DNA of 36,050 bases from JBFXIE01 sp050176255 (GTDB lineage Bacteria > Pseudomonadota > Gammaproteobacteria > Burkholderiales > Burkholderiaceae_C). Shown here one piece after another: positions 7,545 to 15,954 of this stretch. The stretch is taken from NCBI RefSeq assembly GCF_050176255.1, contig NZ_JBFXIE010000035.1; one strand, written 5' to 3'. Numbering within the stretch: the stretch's first letter is position 1; each line of letters starts with the position of its first letter. The translations under genes were made by a program, and so were the position numbers. Below the pieces are notes generated by a model that had not been told where the DNA came from, made no database searches, and saw nothing but the letters and a program-made list of their open reading frames with translations.

Positions 7545-9935
7545 ATGTCTGCACTTTTCAGTCCGACCGCCCTGGTCGTTCCGTTTGAAAACCTGAGAAT
7601 GACCGATGTCGAGTCGGTCGGCGGTAAAAACGCCTCCCTCGGCGAGATGATCTCCCAGCTGCCCCAGGGCGTGCGTGTGCCCACGGGCTTTGCCACCACG
7701 GCCCATGCCTTCCGTGAGTTTCTGGCGTACGACGGCCTGGCCCAGCGCATCAGCCAAAAGCTTGCCAGCCTGGATACCGAGGACGTGCGCGCGCTCGCCC
7801 GCGTGGGCGCAGAGATCCGCGCCATGGTTGAGGCACAGCCGTTTCCGGCCGATCTGGAGCAGGCCATTCGCGACGAGTTCGCGCGCCTGTCGGCCGGCAA
7901 CCCCAACGCCAGCTTTGCCGTGCGCTCTTCGGCCACGGCCGAAGACCTGCCCGATGCATCGTTTGCCGGTCAGCAAGAGACGTTTTTGAACGTGCACGGC
8001 ATTGATGAAGTGCTGCACAAGATGAAAGAGGTGTTTGCCTCGCTCTACAACGACCGCGCCATCAGCTACCGCGTGCACAAGGGCTTTGCGCACGACGTTG
8101 TGGCCCTGTCGGCGGGCGTGCAGCGCATGGTGCGCTCCGACCTGGGCGCGGCGGGCGTGATGTTCACCATCGACACCGAAAGCGGCTTTGAAGACGTGGT
8201 GTTCATTACCAGCAGCTATGGTCTGGGCGAGACCGTGGTGCAGGGCGCCGTGAACCCTGACGAGTTCTACGTGCACAAGCCCATGCTCAAGGCCGGCAAG
8301 CAGGCGGTGATTCGCCGCAACCTCGGCTCCAAGCTGATCCAGATGGTGTTCTCGTCGCCCGAAGAAAAGGCCGCTACGGGCAAGCTGGTCAAGACGGTGG
8401 ATGTGCCCGCAGAGCTGCGCAACCGCTATTCGCTGACCGACGCCGACGTGCAGCAGCTGGCCCACTATGCGCTGGTGATCGAGCAGCACTACGGCCGCCC
8501 GATGGACATCGAATGGGGCAAGGACGGTGAAGACGGCCAGCTGTACATCTTGCAGGCCCGCCCCGAGACGGTGAAAAGCCAGATGCAGGGCCAGGCCGAA
8601 CTGCGCTACAAGCTCAAGGGCCACGGCCCGGTTCTGGCCGAGGGCCGCGCCATTGGCCAGAAGATCGGCACCGGCCCGGTGCGCCTGGTGCACAACATTT
8701 CCGAGATGGACAAGGTGCAGCCCGGCGACGTGCTGGTCACCGACATGACCGACCCCAACTGGGAGCCCGTGATGAAGCGCGCCAGCGCCATCGTCACCAA
8801 CCGCGGCGGGCGCACCTGCCACGCTGCCATCATTGCGCGCGAGCTGGGCATTCCGGCCGTGGTGGGCTGCGGTAACGCTACCGACAAGCTGCTGGATGGC
8901 ACGCTGGTCACCGTGAGCTGTGCCGAGGGCGATACCGGCCACATTTATGACGGCCTGCTGGAGACCGAGGTCACCGAGGTGCAGCGCGGCGCCATGCCTC
9001 CCATCAAAACCAAGATCATGATGAACGTGGGCAACCCGCAACTGGCGTTCGACTTCTGTCAGCTGCCCAACGAGGGCGTGGGCCTGGCGCGCCTGGAGTT
9101 CATCATCAACAACAACATTGGCGTGCACCCCAAGGCCATCCTGGACTACCCCAACGTGGATGCCGACCTGAAGAAGGCTGTGGAATCGGTTGCCCGCGGC
9201 CATGCCAGCCCGCGCGCCTTTTATGTGGACAAGGTGGCTGAAGGCGTGGCCACCATTGCGGCGGCCTTCTGGCCCAAGCCGGTCATCGTGCGCCTGTCGG
9301 ACTTCAAGAGCAATGAATACCGCAAGCTCATCGGCGGCAGCCGCTACGAGCCCGAGGAAGAAAACCCCATGCTGGGCTTCCGCGGGGCGGCACGCTACGT
9401 GAGCCAGGAGTTTGGCGAGGCCTTCGCCATGGAATGCGAGGCCATCAAGCGCGTGCGCAACGACATGGGGCTGACCAACGTGCAGGTCATGGTGCCCTTT
9501 GTGCGCACGCTGGGCCAGGCCGAGCGCGTGACCAAGCTGCTGGCGCAGCATGGGCTGCAGCGCGGGGACAACGAGCTCAAGCTCATCATGATGTGCGAAA
9601 TCCCCAGCAATGCCATCCTGGCCGAGCGCTTCCTGGAGTTCTTCGATGGCTTTTCCATCGGCTCCAACGACCTGACCCAGCTCACCCTGGGTCTGGATCG
9701 CGACTCGGGCCTGGAGCTGCTGGCCGCTGACTTCGACGAGCGTGACCCGGCCGTTGAGGCGCTGATCCACCAGGCCATCAAGGCCTGCCTTGCGCAGGGC
9801 AAGTACATCGGCATCTGCGGCCAGGGGCCCAGCGACCACCCGGACTTTGCCCAGTGGCTGGCGCGCGAGGGCATCACGTCCATCTCGCTCAACCCCGACA
9901 GCGTGATTGCCACCTGGCAGCAGCTGGCAGGTTGA
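7545..9935 (+). CDS. ppsA: Phosphoenolpyruvate synthase (pyruvate, water dikinase)
   Basis: A 796-residue enzyme converting pyruvate, ATP and water to PEP, AMP and phosphate for gluconeogenesis. Domain order is an N-terminal ATP-grasp domain (VGGKNASLGEM near residue 25, SFAVRSSATAEDLPDASFAG), then the swivelling phosphohistidine domain with the catalytic H426 in GGRTCHAAIIARELG. The C-terminal PEP/pyruvate barrel carries C758 in GICGQGPSDHP, the general acid/base cysteine. E. coli PpsA has 792 residues and the equivalent residues. The ATG at 7545 has GGAG nine bases upstream and begins directly before the conserved domain. The threonine of GGRTCH is the target of the divergent regulator. Confidence 0.96.
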   Translation: MSALFSPTALVVPFENLRMTDVESVGGKNASLGEMISQLPQGVRVPTGFATTAHAFREFLAYDGLAQRISQKLASLDTEDVRALARVGAEIRAMVEAQPFPADLEQAIRDEFARLSAGNPNASFAVRSSATAEDLPDASFAGQQETFLNVHGIDEVLHKMKEVFASLYNDRAISYRVHKGFAHDVVALSAGVQRMVRSDLGAAGVMFTIDTESGFEDVVFITSSYGLGETVVQGAVNPDEFYVHKPMLKAGKQAVIRRNLGSKLIQMVFSSPEEKAATGKLVKTVDVPAELRNRYSLTDADVQQLAHYALVIEQHYGRPMDIEWGKDGEDGQLYILQARPETVKSQMQGQAELRYKLKGHGPVLAEGRAIGQKIGTGPVRLVHNISEMDKVQPGDVLVTDMTDPNWEPVMKRASAIVTNRGGRTCHAAIIARELGIPAVVGCGNATDKLLDGTLVTVSCAEGDTGHIYDGLLETEVTEVQRGAMPPIKTKIMMNVGNPQLAFDFCQLPNEGVGLARLEFIINNNIGVHPKAILDYPNVDADLKKAVESVARGHASPRAFYVDKVAEGVATIAAAFWPKPVIVRLSDFKSNEYRKLIGGSRYEPEEENPMLGFRGAARYVSQEFGEAFAMECEAIKRVRNDMGLTNVQVMVPFVRTLGQAERVTKLLAQHGLQRGDNELKLIMMCEIPSNAILAERFLEFFDGFSIGSNDLTQLTLGLDRDSGLELLAADFDERDPAVEALIHQAIKACLAQGKYIGICGQGPSDHPDFAQWLAREGITSISLNPDSVIATWQQLAG

Positions 9936-9954
9936 CCCAGGAGCGCCGCAGGCC

Positions 9955-10275
9955 ATGCCCCATCGCCGCTCACTGACGCACGACGAGCTTGCAGGGGCGC
10001 CCTTTGCCCCTGACCTGCACGATGCGCGGCATTTGTGGCTCAAGGCGGGTTTGTTGTTGGCGTGGGCGCTGGTGTCCTTCGGGGCTGCCTACTTTGCACG
10101 TGACCTGCAGGTGCAGGTGTGGCGATGGCCCCTCAATTATTGGATTGCCGCGCAGGGGGCCGTGCTGATGTTCATCGTCATCGTCGGCATCTATTGCGCG
10201 GCCATGAATCACTTTGAGCGGCAGGACAGGGCGGCGGGCCGGTCCAGCGCCGCCGACCTGCCGTCGCATGACTGA
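9955..10275 (+). CDS. Sodium/solute symporter small subunit (DUF4212)
   Basis: A 106-residue membrane protein with two hydrophobic segments (about residues 29-48 and 62-83) and a NYWIAAQG motif, matching the DUF4212 small subunit of VC_2705-type sodium symporters. A CCAGGAG Shine-Dalgarno lies before the ATG. It starts only 19 bp after the ppsA stop and its end overlaps the large-subunit start by 8 bp (ATGACTGA), so the three genes are probably co-transcribed. The small subunit is thought to be needed with the large subunit; its role is not well defined. Confidence 0.85.
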   Translation: MPHRRSLTHDELAGAPFAPDLHDARHLWLKAGLLLAWALVSFGAAYFARDLQVQVWRWPLNYWIAAQGAVLMFIVIVGIYCAAMNHFERQDRAAGRSSAADLPSHD

Positions 10276-12352
10276 GCACGGTGCGGGGCGGGCCTACCTG
10301 GCGCGTCTGAACCGCATCCTGGCCCTGTATGTGGCCGGTCTGCTGGCCTTTGTGGCCCTGATGGCCTGGGCCGAGCAGCGCGGCCTGTCGCGCCAGTGGA
10401 TCGGGCCCATTTTTCTGTTTCTGACCGTGATGGCCTATGCCGCCATCGGCGTCTATGGCCGAACCACAGACCCCGACGAATACTACGTCGCGGGGCGCCG
10501 CATTCCTCCGTTCTACAACGGCATGGCCGCCGCCGCTGACTGGATGAGCGCGGCCTCGTTCATCAGTCTGTCGGGGGCGCTGTATCTGCAGGGTTTCTCG
10601 GGTACGCCCGAGCAGCCCGGCGGACTGGCCTATCTGCTGGGCTGGACGGGCGGGTTTGTGCTGGTGGCCATGCTGGTGGCGCCCCACCTGCGGGCGATGA
10701 ACCTCTACACCATTCCCGACTTTTTCCAGGTGCGCTTTGGCGGGCGCTGGCCGCGCATCATCGCGGCGCTGGCGGCGGTGCTGTGCTCGTTCACCTACGT
10801 GGTCGCGCAGATCTACGGCGTGGGCCTGATTGCCTCGCGCCTCACGGGCGTGCAGTTCGAGATCGGCATCATGCTGGGCCTGGGCGGTGTGTTGCTGTGC
10901 TCGTTTCTGGGCGGCATGCGCGCCATCACCTGGACGCAGGTGGCGCAGTATGTGGTGATCTTGCTGGCCTTTCTCATTCCGGTGTCGTGGCTGGCGTACA
11001 AGCAGTTGGGCAACCCGGTGGCGCCCGCCGTGGCTGGCACCCAGATCAGCAAGATCGCGCAGCTGGAGGACGCGCTGCTGGCCTCCAAAGTCGAGCACGA
11101 AGTGGTGGCCGTCTATCTGCAGCGTGCAATCGACTACCAGGTGCGCCTGGCCGACGTGCCCGCTGCGCTGGCGCTGGAGCGCGAGGCAGCCCGCGAGCGC
11201 ATCCGCAGGCTGCGCGAACAAAACGCCGACGTAGGCCTGATCGTTGCGGCCAGCCGCGAGCTGACCACCATGCCGCGCGACGAGACCACCGCCCGTGAGC
11301 GCTGGACGCGCGAGATGCACGCCAACTACGAGCGCGCGCGCGAGCTGGGCGGCCTGCCGCGCCACAGCCAGGCCTTTGCGGGCGACCCGAACGGCACCCC
11401 GGCCGAGCGGCAGACTTTCGATCACGCGCGGCGCAACTTTCTGGCGCTGATGTTCTGCCTGATGGTGGGCACGGCGGGCCTGCCGCATCTGCTGACGCGC
11501 TACTACACCGTGCCATCGGTGGCGGCGGCGCGCACCTCGGTGGCGTGGTCGCTGTTTTTCATTGCGCTGCTATACCTCAGCGCGCCGGCGCTGGCGGTGC
11601 TGGTGAAGTTCGAGGTGATGAACAATCTGGTCGGCAGCAGCTTTGACGAGTTGCCCAACTGGCTGGCGCAATGGGCGCGGGTGGACGAATCACTGCTGTC
11701 GATCGAGGATGTGAACGGCGACGGCATTGTGCAGTTTGGCGAAGTCCGCCTGGGCGCCGACCTCATCATGCTGGCCACGCCCGAGATTGGCGGGCTGCCC
11801 TACGTCATTTCGGGCCTGGTGGCCGCGGGCGGGCTGGCCGCGGCGCTATCCACCGCGGACGGGCTGCTGCTGACCATCAGCAATGCGCTGGTGCGCGACC
11901 TGTACTTTCAGGAAATGCGCACCAAGGCAACGCCCGAGCAGCGCGTGATACTCACCAAGTTCATGCTGCTCATCGTGGCCTTGTGTGCCGCCTTCGTGGC
12001 AGCGGTCAAGCCCTCTGAGATTCTGCCCCTGGTCTCCACCTCGTTTTCCATTGCCGCATCGGCTTTTGTGCCCGCCATGGTGATGGGCATCTTCTGGCGC
12101 GGCACCACCCGTCAGGGGGCGGTGGCTGGCATGCTGGGCGGTTTGTCGGTCACTGTGTATTACATGCTGGCGCAGGTGGACGCCGTGCGCGAGCTGGTAC
12201 CCGGCGCGCTGCTCATCGATGGCCTGTGGTTTGGCATACATCCCATATCGGCAGGCGTGTTTGGCGTGCCCGCAGGCCTGCTGAGCGCCTGGCTGGTAAG
12301 CCTGGTCACCCGGCCCGCCAGGGTGCAGCCTGTGCCTGCGGACGGGCTGTAG
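10268..12352 (+). CDS. Sodium/solute symporter large subunit, VC_2705 subfamily
   Basis: A 694-residue SSSF-family secondary transporter. The N-terminal half has the family segments DEYYVAGRRIPPFYNGMAAA and ADWMSAASFI. A long hydrophilic, charged insert spans about residues 260-385, and further membrane helices follow. An EF-hand-like loop, DVNGDGIVQFGE at residues 481-492, lies between helices. The start ATG at 10268 overlaps the small subunit's stop. The family resembles the acetate permease ActP, and its place directly behind ppsA suggests uptake of a gluconeogenic acid such as acetate, pyruvate or lactate; this substrate is inference. No -10/-35 set is evident inside the operon. Confidence 0.87.
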   Translation: MTEHGAGRAYLARLNRILALYVAGLLAFVALMAWAEQRGLSRQWIGPIFLFLTVMAYAAIGVYGRTTDPDEYYVAGRRIPPFYNGMAAAADWMSAASFISLSGALYLQGFSGTPEQPGGLAYLLGWTGGFVLVAMLVAPHLRAMNLYTIPDFFQVRFGGRWPRIIAALAAVLCSFTYVVAQIYGVGLIASRLTGVQFEIGIMLGLGGVLLCSFLGGMRAITWTQVAQYVVILLAFLIPVSWLAYKQLGNPVAPAVAGTQISKIAQLEDALLASKVEHEVVAVYLQRAIDYQVRLADVPAALALEREAARERIRRLREQNADVGLIVAASRELTTMPRDETTARERWTREMHANYERARELGGLPRHSQAFAGDPNGTPAERQTFDHARRNFLALMFCLMVGTAGLPHLLTRYYTVPSVAAARTSVAWSLFFIALLYLSAPALAVLVKFEVMNNLVGSSFDELPNWLAQWARVDESLLSIEDVNGDGIVQFGEVRLGADLIMLATPEIGGLPYVISGLVAAGGLAAALSTADGLLLTISNALVRDLYFQEMRTKATPEQRVILTKFMLLIVALCAAFVAAVKPSEILPLVSTSFSIAASAFVPAMVMGIFWRGTTRQGAVAGMLGGLSVTVYYMLAQVDAVRELVPGALLIDGLWFGIHPISAGVFGVPAGLLSAWLVSLVTRPARVQPVPADGL

Positions 12353-12404
12353 GCCTGGCCGGGTTCGGCCGGCTTGCCTTGGCCTAGGTTGAATTTGTGG
12401 GTTG

Positions 12405-12466
12405 CCCCTCATTCACGGCGATACACCTTTGTGTCACCCTGAACGCAAATAGTCACGAATGAGGGG
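12405..12466 (+). promoter_or_regulatory. Inverted repeat covering the Shine-Dalgarno of the next gene
   Basis: A perfect 10-bp inverted repeat: CCCCTCATTC at 12405-12414 and GAATGAGGGG at 12457-12466. The right arm contains the Shine-Dalgarno GAGGGG (12461-12466), 5 bases before the ATG at 12472. The 42-base loop holds a smaller ACAC/GTGT pairing near 12423-12434. If both arms are transcribed, the hairpin would hide the ribosome-binding site; if not, it could be a protein operator. Confidence 0.5.
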
Positions 12467-12471
12467 ACTCG

Positions 12472-12975
12472 ATGATTCTTGCAAAGACTCCAGCGGGGCA
12501 GCAAGCGCTCAGGGAGCGTCAGGGCGTGTTGTCGCCCCGCCAGCGTTCCGCCTTCATCCTCTTTGACGGAAAGCGCACATTGGCGCATGTGCTTGAAGCC
12601 ACCAGCGCCATGGGCATCACGCACGAAGATGTGCAGCTCATGATCGACCAGGGCCTGCTGGAGCGCACAGCCTCTGCCGCACCTTCTTCATCTACGTCTG
12701 CATCGCGGGCACGCGCAGCAACTGCGTCCCTGACAGATGCCGCCGCGCCACACCCGGCAGGCGAGGGCAGCGCCCGTTCATCGCGCGAGCGTTACCAGAC
12801 GGCCTACCCCGTTGCCGCCGAACTCACCGCCAGCCTGGGGCTGAGGGGTTTTCGCCTGAACCTGGCGGTGGAGGGCAGCAGCGGCTTTGAAGACCTGGCG
12901 GCTCTGGCTCCCAAGATCCGCGAGGCGGTGGGTGACATGAAGTACGCCCGGCTGGAGCAGGCCTTGTTTGCCTGA
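12472..12975 (+). CDS. Small uncharacterised protein with winged-helix-like N-terminus
   Basis: A 167-residue protein I do not recognise by name. Residues about 18-65 (SPRQRSAFILFDGKRTLAHV...VQLMIDQGLLE) resemble the 'length-of-chain' winged-helix-like modules found in PatA-type and DUF4388-type regulators, where an 'IDGkrt' turn is followed by a 'LvkkGLI' end. A low-complexity Ser/Ala/Thr linker spans about 67-105. A C-terminal helical segment (RYQTAYPVAAELTASLGLRG onward) follows. The start is fixed by GAGGGG five bases before the ATG. It is flanked by a Shine-Dalgarno-masking inverted repeat upstream and a two-way terminator downstream, so it is monocistronic. Function is unknown; a regulatory role is only a guess. 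Confidence 0.7.
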   Translation: MILAKTPAGQQALRERQGVLSPRQRSAFILFDGKRTLAHVLEATSAMGITHEDVQLMIDQGLLERTASAAPSSSTSASRARAATASLTDAAAPHPAGEGSARSSRERYQTAYPVAAELTASLGLRGFRLNLAVEGSSGFEDLAALAPKIREAVGDMKYARLEQALFA

Positions 12976-12990
12976 TGGCGCCTGAAAACA

Positions 12991-13025
12991 AAAAAGGGAA
13001 ACTGCACAAGGCAGATTCCCTTTTT
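12991..13025. terminator. Bidirectional terminator
   Basis: AAAAAGGGAA at 12991-13000 pairs with TTCCCTTTTT at 13016-13025, and CTGC/GCAG at 13002-13005 and 13011-13014 extends the stem inside one A-A mismatch. The A and T edges allow termination on both strands. It lies between convergent genes, 16 bp after the stop of the small unknown protein and 58 bp after the efp stop on the minus strand. Confidence 0.85.
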
Positions 13026-13082
13026 GTGTGGCGACGGGGCCGTCGCCTGGGCGTCAGCAAAGCGGTGACGCCCCTGAAACCG

Positions 13083-13637
13083 TCAGACGCGCTTGCGGTA
13101 TTCGCCGGTGCGGGTGTCGATTTCGATCTTGTCGCCCTGGTCCACGAACAGGGGCACGGCCACTTCAAAGCCGGTGGCGATCTTGGCGGGCTTGAGCACC
13201 TTGCCGGACGTGTCGCCCTTCACAGCGGGCTCGGTCCAGGTGATTTCGCGCTCCACGCTGGTGGGCAGTTCGACCGAGATGGCCTTGCCGTCGTAGAACA
13301 CCACCTCGGCGGCCATGCCGTCTTCCAGGTAGCTGATGGCGTCGCCCATGTTGGAGGCTTCGACTTCGTACTGGTTGTACTCGGTGTCCATCCACACGTA
13401 CATGGGGTCGGCGAAGTAGGAGTAGGTGCACTCCTTCTTGTCCAGGATCACGTTGTCGATCTTGTCGTCGGCCTTGAAGACGACTTCAGTGCCCATGTTG
13501 TTGAGCAGGGCCTTGAGCTTCATGCGCACGGTGGCGGCACCGCGGCCGCCGCGGGCGTATTCGGTTTTCAGGACGATCATGGGGTCTTTGCCCTGCATGA
13601 TGACGTTGCCTGCGCGGATTTCTTGAGCGATTTTCAT
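13083..13637 (-). CDS. efp: Elongation factor P, arginine-32 type
   Basis: A 184-residue EF-P that enters stalled ribosomes and helps form peptide bonds at polyproline stretches. The N-terminal domain tip reads YARGGRGAATV and places Arg at residue 32, the residue rhamnosylated by EarP; a lysine would be expected in the EpmA type. The C-terminal domains carry YSYFADPMYVWMD and GDKIEIDTRTGEYRKRV, typical of the family. earP lies directly upstream on the same strand, 170 bp away, confirming the modification type. The translated start MKIAQEIRAGNV is standard. Confidence 0.97.
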   Translation of the reverse strand: MKIAQEIRAGNVIMQGKDPMIVLKTEYARGGRGAATVRMKLKALLNNMGTEVVFKADDKIDNVILDKKECTYSYFADPMYVWMDTEYNQYEVEASNMGDAISYLEDGMAAEVVFYDGKAISVELPTSVEREITWTEPAVKGDTSGKVLKPAKIATGFEVAVPLFVDQGDKIEIDTRTGEYRKRV

Positions 13638-13807
13638 GGGTTGGCTTCAGCGAGAGGTTGGGCCGCTCCACAAGTCGGGGCGGGCAGACGTGGCCCGTGG
13701 TGTTGCGCCAGGCGGGCTGCCTTCCACCCCGGCGCATGTTCCGCGGCGGGGGCGCCTGCGCGGCACGACACTGTGCCGCCTTGGGTAATGGCGCAAAGCC
13801 GCGGATT

Positions 13808-14929
13808 TTAGCTTTTTTCGGCTACGAACCTGAGCAGGCCTGTCAATAAATCCTGTTGCGCCAGCAGACGCGCACGCGCCGCGACCACGCAATCGCGCCA
13901 CTGGGCCAGGGTGGCGGAGTCCAGTGTGGGCAGTTCGTCCGCAGTCTGTAGCCCGTTCCACAGCGCGGACCAGCGCCGAAGCGACGCAGGCGCCCGCAGC
14001 CAGTCCAGAAAGGCGATCAGCTTGGCGTGGTGGGCATCGTCGTGCTGCGGGTAGATGTGCCACACGAAGGGCTGGCCCGCCCACAGGGCGCGCACCAGCG
14101 AATCTTCGCCGCGCACAAAGTTCAGGTCGCAGGCCCACAGCATTTCGTCAAACGCTGGCTGAGGGCAGGGTAACAGGTATGAAATTGATAGCTGCTCGCG
14201 CTTGTTTTGCAATGGTTCAGCGTCAATTTGGCTCAAAATTTTCTGCTGCCAGTCGCGCACCGCCGCGCCAGCGCGCCCCGGCGTGACCAGCAGCCGCGCG
14301 TCGCCGCGCCGCTGTAGTTGCGCCAGCAGCGCGGGCAGCGCTGGCGGCTCGTAGCAAAACAGCGAGATGGCCAGCTGCTGCCCTGCCACGCCGTGGCGCG
14401 CGCGCCAGGCCGTGCGGTCGAATGCTGCCTGGCGCGCCAGCAGATCCGGCTCGCGCAGCAGGCCGCCAGTGCGATCGGTGAAGCCGGGGTAGTAAAACCA
14501 GCGCATCAGGCCCGCGCCGGGGCCGCTCATGACGGGCGAAGGCAGGCGGTGGCAGCGCTCGACATAGCTTTCGGCCGACAGGTATTCCAGATTGATCCAC
14601 AAGGGTTTTGGGCCTGTAGCCTTGGTGCAATCTGCCATGGCAGCTATGAATTGCGGAGCAATTTCGCAGCCGAAGGCCTCCACCACCACGTCGCCGGGGC
14701 CGTCTGCGGGCAACTGGTGCGCCTGCGTGGGCCAGGGCAGCACTTGCACGCCGGGGGCACCTTGGGGCGCCATCCAGTCCAGCGCGCTGGCGTCGTCCAC
14801 CCACAGGCGCACACGGTGGCCGCGCTGGCCCAGGTCAGCCGCCAGGCGCCAGCACACGCCGATGTCGCCAAAGTTGTCGATCACCTGGCAAAAGATGTCC
14901 CAGCGCAGGCTGGCGGTGGTGGCCGTCAT
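13808..14929 (-). CDS. earP: EF-P arginine rhamnosyltransferase EarP
   Basis: A 373-residue GT-B-fold transferase that moves rhamnose from dTDP-L-rhamnose onto Arg32 of EF-P. The N-terminus WDIFCQVIDNFGDIGVCWRLA carries Asp18 and Asp22, matching the conserved aspartates of Pseudomonas EarP. The C-terminal nucleotide-binding part has CDLNFVRGEDSLVRALWAGQPFVWHIYPQ. The ATG at 14929 overlaps the stop of the upstream LysR gene (ATGA). efp follows downstream. Two segments, near residues 93-108 and 230-250, coincide with copies of a dispersed DNA repeat and look like tolerated in-frame inserts; the flanking family motifs are intact. Confidence 0.94.
   Translation of the reverse strand: MTATTASLRWDIFCQVIDNFGDIGVCWRLAADLGQRGHRVRLWVDDASALDWMAPQGAPGVQVLPWPTQAHQLPADGPGDVVVEAFGCEIAPQFIAAMADCTKATGPKPLWINLEYLSAESYVERCHRLPSPVMSGPGAGLMRWFYYPGFTDRTGGLLREPDLLARQAAFDRTAWRARHGVAGQQLAISLFCYEPPALPALLAQLQRRGDARLLVTPGRAGAAVRDWQQKILSQIDAEPLQNKREQLSISYLLPCPQPAFDEMLWACDLNFVRGEDSLVRALWAGQPFVWHIYPQHDDAHHAKLIAFLDWLRAPASLRRWSALWNGLQTADELPTLDSATLAQWRDCVVAARARLLAQQDLLTGLLRFVAEKS
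14180..14241 (+). repeat. Dispersed palindromic repeat inside earP, copy F
   Basis: On the plus strand the segment reads AAATTGATAGCTGCTCGCGC, then TTGTTTTGCAA, then a degenerate right half and CAATTTGGCTCAAAATT. This fits the repeat seen between genes elsewhere in the window. It lies in frame in earP and encodes about residues 230-250, just before the conserved nucleotide-binding C-terminal motifs. Confidence 0.6.
14606..14653 (-). repeat. Degenerate repeat inside earP, copy I
   Basis: Weaker copy. The plus strand reads GGGCCTGTAGCCTTGG, an unmatched centre, then GGCAGCTATGAATT, which follows the order GGC, TGTAGC, centre, GCAGCTAT, AATT of the minus-orientation repeat. It encodes about residues 93-108 of EarP. 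The GCGCTT core is eroded, so this copy is less certain. Confidence 0.35.
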
Positions 14930-15834
14930 GCGGCCTCCGGGGCGCAGGCGCGCAGGTGATCCACCAGCAGCCGGGTCACGCCGGATAGTGGCTCGCCACA
15001 GCGCACGCACAGCGACAGCCGCCGGTGCGCCCAAGGCTCGGCCAGCGTGATGGCGCGGATCGCCAGCGTGCCGCGGTAGATCTGTGCGCTGCCGCGGGGT
15101 ATCACGCCCACGCCCAGGCCGGCGGACACCATCAGGCACAGCGCGTCGTAGCTGGTGACCTGGATGCGCAGCTTGAGCGGCATCTCCAGCTCGGCCGCCG
15201 CGCGCGTGAGCAGGTTGTTGATCGCGCTGCCCGGGTGCATGCCGACAAAGTCGCAGGGCAGGGCGTCTTGCAGCCGCACGCGCTGACGGCGCGCCAGCGC
15301 GTGTCCCGCGGGCACGATCAGCACCAGCTCGTCCTCACGGTAGGGCAGCAGGCTGATGCGGCCTTCGTAGCCGTGGTGGCTGCCGTGATTGAGGATGCCC
15401 ACGTCCGCCGCGTTCTCGGCCACCGACTGGGCCACGGCCGTGCTGATCTGCTCTTGCAGCCGCACATCCACCTGCGGGTGGGCGGCCATGAAGCGCTGCA
15501 GCTCGTCCGGCAAAAACTGCGTGATGGCCGAGATGTTGGCCACCACGCGCACATGGCCGCGCACGCCGGCGCGAAAGTCCTGCATTTGCGTGGCGATGCC
15601 GTCCAGGTCGTTGAGCACGCCGCGCGCCAGGTGCAGCAGCGCGTAGGCGGCGGCGGTGGGCTCGGTGCCGCGGTTGCTGCGCGTGAACAGCTCCACGCGC
15701 AGCACGTCCTCCAGCTCGGCCAGGCGGCGGCTGGCGGCAGACGGGGCAATGTGCTCGCGCGCCGCGGCGCGGGCAATGGCGTTTTCTTCCATGACTGCGA
15801 CGAACAGGCGCAGGGAGACCGGGTCGAGCTTCAT
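14926..15834 (-). CDS. LysR-family transcriptional regulator
   Basis: A 302-residue LysR-type regulator. An N-terminal winged helix-turn-helix (about residues 1-62: LFVAVMEENAIARAAAREHIAPSAASRRLAELE) is followed by an effector-binding domain to the C-terminus. It diverges from the CoA-transferase / lyase / solute receptor operon across 120 bp, the classical layout for a regulator of that operon. Its stop overlaps the earP start (ATGA), so earP and perhaps efp may be transcribed from the same promoter. The ligand is unknown; a substrate-derived organic acid or CoA ester would fit. A GC-rich partial dyad lies at about 15914-15937 in the spacer. Confidence 0.88.
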   Translation of the reverse strand: MKLDPVSLRLFVAVMEENAIARAAAREHIAPSAASRRLAELEDVLRVELFTRSNRGTEPTAAAYALLHLARGVLNDLDGIATQMQDFRAGVRGHVRVVANISAITQFLPDELQRFMAAHPQVDVRLQEQISTAVAQSVAENAADVGILNHGSHHGYEGRISLLPYREDELVLIVPAGHALARRQRVRLQDALPCDFVGMHPGSAINNLLTRAAAELEMPLKLRIQVTSYDALCLMVSAGLGVGVIPRGSAQIYRGTLAIRAITLAEPWAHRRLSLCVRCGEPLSGVTRLLVDHLRACAPEAA

Positions 15835-15954
15835 GGGCGGCGATGGTACTGCGCCGGCGCGTGGCCATGCCGGTTTGCGATGGCAGCCTCGCGCTTGAGC
15901 GTTTTGCGGGCCGGCGCGCGCGCTGCATCATGCGCGCAGGATTCCAGGAGGCAT

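Noticed and set aside
7323..10043. 906-codon open frame antisense to ppsA
   Set aside because: Same reason: ppsA is certain on the other strand, and the antisense product is His/Val-rich shadow sequence.
15914..15937. GC-rich dyad as LysR operator
   Set aside because: Alternating GC gives dyads by chance and no T-N11-A element stands out; mentioned only under the regulator.
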